Shown: positions 60,620 through 64,000 of the stretch, one piece after another
How the letters are laid out: each line of letters begins with the position of its first letter
How positions within the stretch are numbered: the stretch's first letter is position 1
DNA from: an uncultured Christensenella sp.
GTDB lineage: Bacteria; Bacillota; Clostridia; Christensenellales; Borkfalkiaceae
Direction of reading: 5' to 3'
Assembly (NCBI GenBank): GCA_910585235.1
Contig: CAJUCM010000006.1
Span: 15,920-79,919, forward strand
Length of the DNA stretch: 64,000 nt
Translations under genes and position numbers: made by a program
Notes under the pieces: generated by a model
The model's input: the letters and a program-made list of their open reading frames with translations, nothing else
Databases searched by the model: none
What the model was told of the DNA's origin: nothing

Positions 60620-60898
60620 TCATCTGCTTTTCAAATCTTCCACGATAAGCCTCAGGTGCGCGATTTCCCGATCGGTCAGTCCCTCCACGAAAATACTTTC
60701 GCGCGCATCCATGTCGAGCAGATAATCGGTGGACACGTTGAAATAGCGGGCGATTTTTACCAGCATTTCCACCGAGGGTTGAATGTTGTCGTTCTCCCAA
60801 TTCGATACGCACTGTTTGCTGACGTTGAGTGCGTTTGCAAGCTCTACCTGATTGATTCCCCGCGCGAGCCGCAGTTTTTTGATGTTTTCGTTGAGCAT
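60620..60898 (-). CDS. XRE-family transcriptional regulator (92 aa)
   Basis: A 92-residue regulator with a Cro/C1-type helix-turn-helix at residues 5-60: NENIKKLRLARGINQVELA, then LNVSKQCVSNWEND and PSVEMLVKIARYFNVSTDYLL. The last 30 residues form a helical tail. I choose ATG 60898 with GGGGAGG upstream; a longer reading would cross the divergent promoter. It is transcribed away from the LRR lipoprotein, 121 nt apart, so it is a good candidate for local control. Confidence 0.88.
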   Translation of the reverse strand: MLNENIKKLRLARGINQVELANALNVSKQCVSNWENDNIQPSVEMLVKIARYFNVSTDYLLDMDARESIFVEGLTDREIAHLRLIVEDLKSR

Positions 60899-60921
60899 TC
60901 CCAATATTCCTCCCCATTCAG

Positions 60922-61002
60922 TTTGGTCAAATATTGCAATACCATTGTACAAAATTGCTTGACAATCATTAAAATACTTTGGTATACTGATAATTGACCA
61001 TA
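60922..61002. promoter_or_regulatory. Divergent promoter region with candidate operators
   Basis: The + promoter is TTGACA (60959-60964), 18-bp spacer, TATACT (60983-60988). The - promoter may use TTGTCA on the same bases, so the two -35 elements overlap. Two inverted 22-bp arms lie at 60922-60943 and 60981-61002 and share the outer TGGTCAA...ATACC pattern. The second covers the + -10. A perfect TTGTACAA palindrome lies at 60945-60952. Confidence 0.6.
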
Positions 61003-61019
61003 CAACGGAGGAAGGACAT

Positions 61020-62792
61020 ATGAAAAATGCAAAAAAATGGCTCGTCGGACTGTCGGCGGCGGTAGCGTGCTGCGGGGCGATCGCAGTCGCGGCGTGCAAG
61101 CACTCCCATTCGTTTTCCGAATGGCAAACGGTGAGCAAGCCGACCTGTACGGAGGCGGGCTTTCAAAAACGCGTCTGCGAATGCGGCGAGGAGGAGCGCG
61201 GGGAAATTCCCGCAACGGGACACCGCTACGACGGGTGGACGGCTTCGGAAACGGAGCATAAAAAGCTCTGCGTCAACGGTTGCGGAACGGAATCCGAAAA
61301 AGGTAGGCACAGCTACGGAACGGATAACGTCTGCACGGTGTGCGGCTACGCCTTGCAGTATACCGAGAACCTAACTTATGCGGAACTGAAAGACGGAGAA
61401 ACGGTGATCGCGTATGCGGTCACGGGGCGCGAGGGCGAGGAGACGGAAGTCGTCGTGCCCGCCTATTATAACGGGCTTCCCGTCACCGAAATCGCGGACT
61501 ATGCCTTTGCCGCCGACGAAGAGGACGGCGGGAGCTTAGTCAATCTGAATTTGAAAAGCGTTTCGCTTCCCGATACCGTGACGAAAATCGGCGATCTGGC
61601 GTTCGAGTGCTGTTCGGCGCTCGAAACGGTAACCTTTTCGGGCGTGAAGGAGATCGGCGACTATGCGTTTTATGCTTCGGGGTTCAAAAATTTTGTCCTG
61701 CCCGCAAGCGTTGAGACGACGGGCAAGCAGATCTTTCAGGAATGTCCCGATTTGGAAAAAGTCACCGTTCACTGTGCGCCGAGCTTCGGCAATTATCTGT
61801 TCTGGCGGTGTCCGAAGCTCGAAACCCTCGTGATCGAAAACAATCAAACGCAGTTTCCGATGAATAGCTTTTATGAGTTTGCGGACGCAAGCGTCGACGT
61901 CGTGTTCGGCGACGGCGTGACCGCAGTCGAAGAGTGCGTTTTCGTTTCGGAGCACTTTGAATACGCGTCTTTTGTAAAATCGGTTACGTTCGGGAAGAAT
62001 GTTGTGCAAATCGGCAAAAGCGCCTTAACCGAATGGGATCGGATCACGCAGGTCGTTCTGCCCGAAAAGCTCGAAAGGATCGACGAATATGCCTTTTACA
62101 ATTGTGCCGCTCTTGAAAGCGTTGTCTTTCCGGAGGGGCTTAAAACAATCGGGGTGCTTGCGTTTAAGGGTTGCGCGCTTACGGAGGTGACGCTTCCCAA
62201 GAGTATCGAAACGATTGAAAACAGCGCGTTTTCGCATTGCACGCAGATCGAATGCGTCAATTATCCGGGAACGCTGACCGATTGGCTGAAAATCGAGTTT
62301 GTGTCGACGTACTCCAATCCGCTTGTCTTCGGCGGGGCGTTCTTTGCGGGCGGAGAGGAAATCAAGGGCGATCTCTTCATCGACGGCGTGGAAACGGTCA
62401 AAGGTTACGCATTCTGCGGATTGAATCTCGATAGCGTTACCTTGGGCGAAAGCGTCAAAGAGGTGAAGCAGAACGCATTCGGCACAGGCGAATCCGTTTC
62501 TCTGAAAAGGCTTGTGATTCTCGGAAGGAGCGTGAATCTCGTAAACGTTGCGATGGGCTATCGGCTTACAAAGGATACGGAGGTCTTCTATAAGGGCACG
62601 GCGGAGGAGATGAAAGAAAACGTGACGGGCAACGACGCGCCATATTATAAACATTGTATTCACTATTTTTACAGCGAATCGCCCGAAACGGAGACGATTC
62701 CTACGCCCGATTCCACATGGAAGTTCGACGGCTTCTGGAAGTTTGCTTCCGACGGAAAGACGATTCAAAAGACGGAAATAAAAAATTCGTAA
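61020..62792 (+). CDS. LRR (BspA-like) surface lipoprotein with His/Cys head (590 aa)
   Basis: Lipobox VAAC puts the lipid Cys near residue 26. The head has three His...Cys units: KPTCTEAGFQKRVCECG, KKLCVNGCG and NVCTVCG. It is followed by NLTYAELKDGETVIAYAVTG, VVVPAYYNGLPV, and then about ten BspA-type LRRs (for example ITQVVLPEKLERIDEYAFY) with some irregular spacing. The last 60 residues leave the LRR pattern. BspA-type LRR proteins bind host or bacterial surfaces in known cases. It starts with GGAGGAAGG upstream and lies divergent from the XRE gene. Confidence 0.8.
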   Translation: MKNAKKWLVGLSAAVACCGAIAVAACKHSHSFSEWQTVSKPTCTEAGFQKRVCECGEEERGEIPATGHRYDGWTASETEHKKLCVNGCGTESEKGRHSYGTDNVCTVCGYALQYTENLTYAELKDGETVIAYAVTGREGEETEVVVPAYYNGLPVTEIADYAFAADEEDGGSLVNLNLKSVSLPDTVTKIGDLAFECCSALETVTFSGVKEIGDYAFYASGFKNFVLPASVETTGKQIFQECPDLEKVTVHCAPSFGNYLFWRCPKLETLVIENNQTQFPMNSFYEFADASVDVVFGDGVTAVEECVFVSEHFEYASFVKSVTFGKNVVQIGKSALTEWDRITQVVLPEKLERIDEYAFYNCAALESVVFPEGLKTIGVLAFKGCALTEVTLPKSIETIENSAFSHCTQIECVNYPGTLTDWLKIEFVSTYSNPLVFGGAFFAGGEEIKGDLFIDGVETVKGYAFCGLNLDSVTLGESVKEVKQNAFGTGESVSLKRLVILGRSVNLVNVAMGYRLTKDTEVFYKGTAEEMKENVTGNDAPYYKHCIHYFYSESPETETIPTPDSTWKFDGFWKFASDGKTIQKTEIKNS

Positions 62793-62834
62793 AAACGATG
62801 ATTGCTGTGGTTTTTTGTTATTCGGGAAAAAGGC

Positions 62835-62863
62835 TTGAAAAATAAACGTTTCGGTGTTATAAT
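62835..62863 (+). promoter_or_regulatory. Promoter of the last repeat protein
   Basis: TTGAAA at 62835-62840, 17-bp spacer, TATAAT at 62858-62863; the ATG follows at 62895 with GGGAGG upstream. Confidence 0.7.
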
Positions 62864-62894
62864 GATTTTATCATAGACTTGCGGGAGGGCGTAT

Positions 62895-64000
62895 ATGAAA
62901 CGGTTTTTTTTGATTATGTTTTTCGTGCTCCTCGCAGTCGGCGGAGCGTGCGCCTTAGTTGTCACCGTCGGGAGCGAGAGCGCGGACCCTTCCGCACCTG
63001 CGCCGCACCGCCATATTATGGCGCACTATGCGGGGTATGAGGCTACCTGTTCCCGAACGGGCAAAGAGGACCACTTCGGGTGTTTGGGTTGCGGAAAACT
63101 GTTCTCGGATCAAAACGCGGAACACGAGGTCTTAGAAGAGGAACTCGTAATCGACTTGCTTCCGCATACGGAAGTCGTTGACAAAGGGAGAGAGGAGACC
63201 TGCTTTGAAGACGGAAAAACGCAGGGTTCGCACTGTTCGGTCTGCCGCGCTGTCATCGTTCCGCAAAAGATAATCCCTGCGGCGCATCAGCGTGTCGTGA
63301 CCGACGCGGCGGTTTCTGCGACTTGCACGGAGAGCGGCTTGACCGAGGGAAGTCATTGCTCCGCCTGCAAAACCGTGTTGATCAAGCAGAAGATAGTTCC
63401 CGCAAAGGGACACGCGGAAGTAATCGATAAAGCGATCCCTGCGACCTGCACGGCGGACGGAAAGACGGAAGGCAAGCACTGTTCGGTCTGCAATACCGTC
63501 TTGGAAGGGTTGGAAACGATCCCCGCAGGGCATACGATCGTTACGGAGGAGGGCATTCCCGCAACTTGCACGAAGAGCGGCTTGACCGAGAGGAAGCACT
63601 GCTCCGTCTGCAACGAGGTACTCAAAGAGCAGACGGAAATCCCTGCAAACGGGCATCAATGGGATCAAAATAAGCAATTTTGTACCGTCTGCGAGACGGT
63701 TTGGAGTTTGCACTACGTTTATCGCTCTGAGACGGATAGTTATTGGGTATCGGGACCCGGCACGGCTTTATACGACAGCGAAATCGAAATTCCCGCAAGC
63801 TATAACGGAAAACCCGTGACGGAAATCAGAGCCGCATTCGGAAATTGTAAAAATTTAAGGAGCGTTATCATTCCCGAAAGCGTGACGAGCATCATTTATG
63901 CGTTCGCCGGGTGCACCTCTCTGACGAGTGTTACGATTCCCGAAAGCGTGACCAAGATAGGGATGTATACGTTTCGAGACTGTACTTCCTTAACGAGCAT
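62895..64000 (+). CDS. His/Cys-repeat and LRR surface protein (partial, runs off the window)
   Basis: An open frame from ATG 62895 to the window end (368 codons so far, no stop). It starts with a signal-like helix (MKRFFLIMFFVLLAVGGACA); a lipobox is not clear. Residues about 90-255 carry four tandem units of about 41 residues: each begins with His, then A-x-C-T-x-x-G, then (K/S)HC-S-x-C and ends near IPA. A fifth unit HQWDQNKQFCTVCETVW leads into LHYVYRSETDSYWVSG, IEIPASYNGKPV and BspA-type LRRs (SVIIPESVTSI). It is the fullest version of the head seen at 53723 and 61020. GGGAGG lies 7 nt before the ATG. Confidence 0.75.
   Translation, partial: MKRFFLIMFFVLLAVGGACALVVTVGSESADPSAPAPHRHIMAHYAGYEATCSRTGKEDHFGCLGCGKLFSDQNAEHEVLEEELVIDLLPHTEVVDKGREETCFEDGKTQGSHCSVCRAVIVPQKIIPAAHQRVVTDAAVSATCTESGLTEGSHCSACKTVLIKQKIVPAKGHAEVIDKAIPATCTADGKTEGKHCSVCNTVLEGLETIPAGHTIVTEEGIPATCTKSGLTERKHCSVCNEVLKEQTEIPANGHQWDQNKQFCTVCETVWSLHYVYRSETDSYWVSGPGTALYDSEIEIPASYNGKPVTEIRAAFGNCKNLRSVIIPESVTSIIYAFAGCTSLTSVTIPESVTKIGMYTFRDCTSLTS

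Noticed and set aside
62895..63720. CRISPR array, suggested by regular repeats
   Set aside because: The repeats are protein-coding (41-residue units in one frame) with diverged DNA and no spacers.

Overview
The window looks like a chromosomal segment of an anaerobic Clostridia-like Firmicute, probably an uncultured gut lineage. Support: Firmicute-type gene sets (hslV-hslU, trmFO, dprA, yhbY, pdxS-pdxT, a RuvX/DUF1292 pair), near-consensus TTGACA-17 bp-TATAAT promoters, strong GGAGG ribosome binding sites, leaders for ribosomal proteins L10 and L19, rubrerythrin, and several lipobox lipoproteins with BspA-type leucine-rich repeats. GC content is roughly mid-range. Naming a genus would need a database search.

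Layout. 1-10090 (mostly +): tail of an ABC exporter, ClC channel, rubrerythrin with two tiny genes, a trypsin-like lipoprotein protease, tRNA-Gly(CCC), a Wzz-like membrane protein, an anchored unknown, then asparaginase / FMN reductase / ATP-grasp / DUF3592-like. 10152-14322 (-): membrane protein, mnmG, dnaA. 14435-18129 (+): recF (divergent from dnaA, dnaN not between them), PHP phosphatase, VanW protein, rplS. 18219-31231 (+): acetyltransferase, PMT-like membrane protein, comM, dprA, topA, trmFO, hslV, hslU, hisS, trx. 31326-39030: glyA, two zinc-ribbon membrane proteins and a zinc metallopeptidase on the - strand, then obg, yhbY, nadB, nadC. 39290-45364: one 2,024-residue lipoprotein. 45581-49305: rpmG, secE, nusG, rplK, rplA, rplJ, rplL. 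49562-56362: GT28-type glycosyltransferase behind an unassigned structured leader, cyclophilin-like lipoprotein, unknowns, an amber-interrupted LRR lipoprotein, and a RuvX-DUF1292 fusion. 56366-60549: pdxS, pdxT, queH (+) facing yggS, argH (-). 60620-64000: XRE regulator divergent from an LRR lipoprotein, then a second repeat/LRR protein cut by the window end.

Most genes are housekeeping: replication and recombination (dnaA, recF, dprA, topA), tRNA modification (mnmG, trmFO, queH), translation (ribosomal proteins, hisS, obg, yhbY), proteolysis (HslUV), NAD and PLP synthesis (nadBC, pdxST, plus the PLP-binding YggS). The accessory content is a family of surface lipoproteins sharing a short His...CxxCG head motif, joined either to large beta-rich modules or to BspA-type LRRs. 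Other unusual features: the riboswitch-like leader at 49396-49535, two candidate leaderless mRNAs (obg, ruvX), and palindromic or repeated intergenic elements at 28019-28320, 36362-36486 and 46712-46965.
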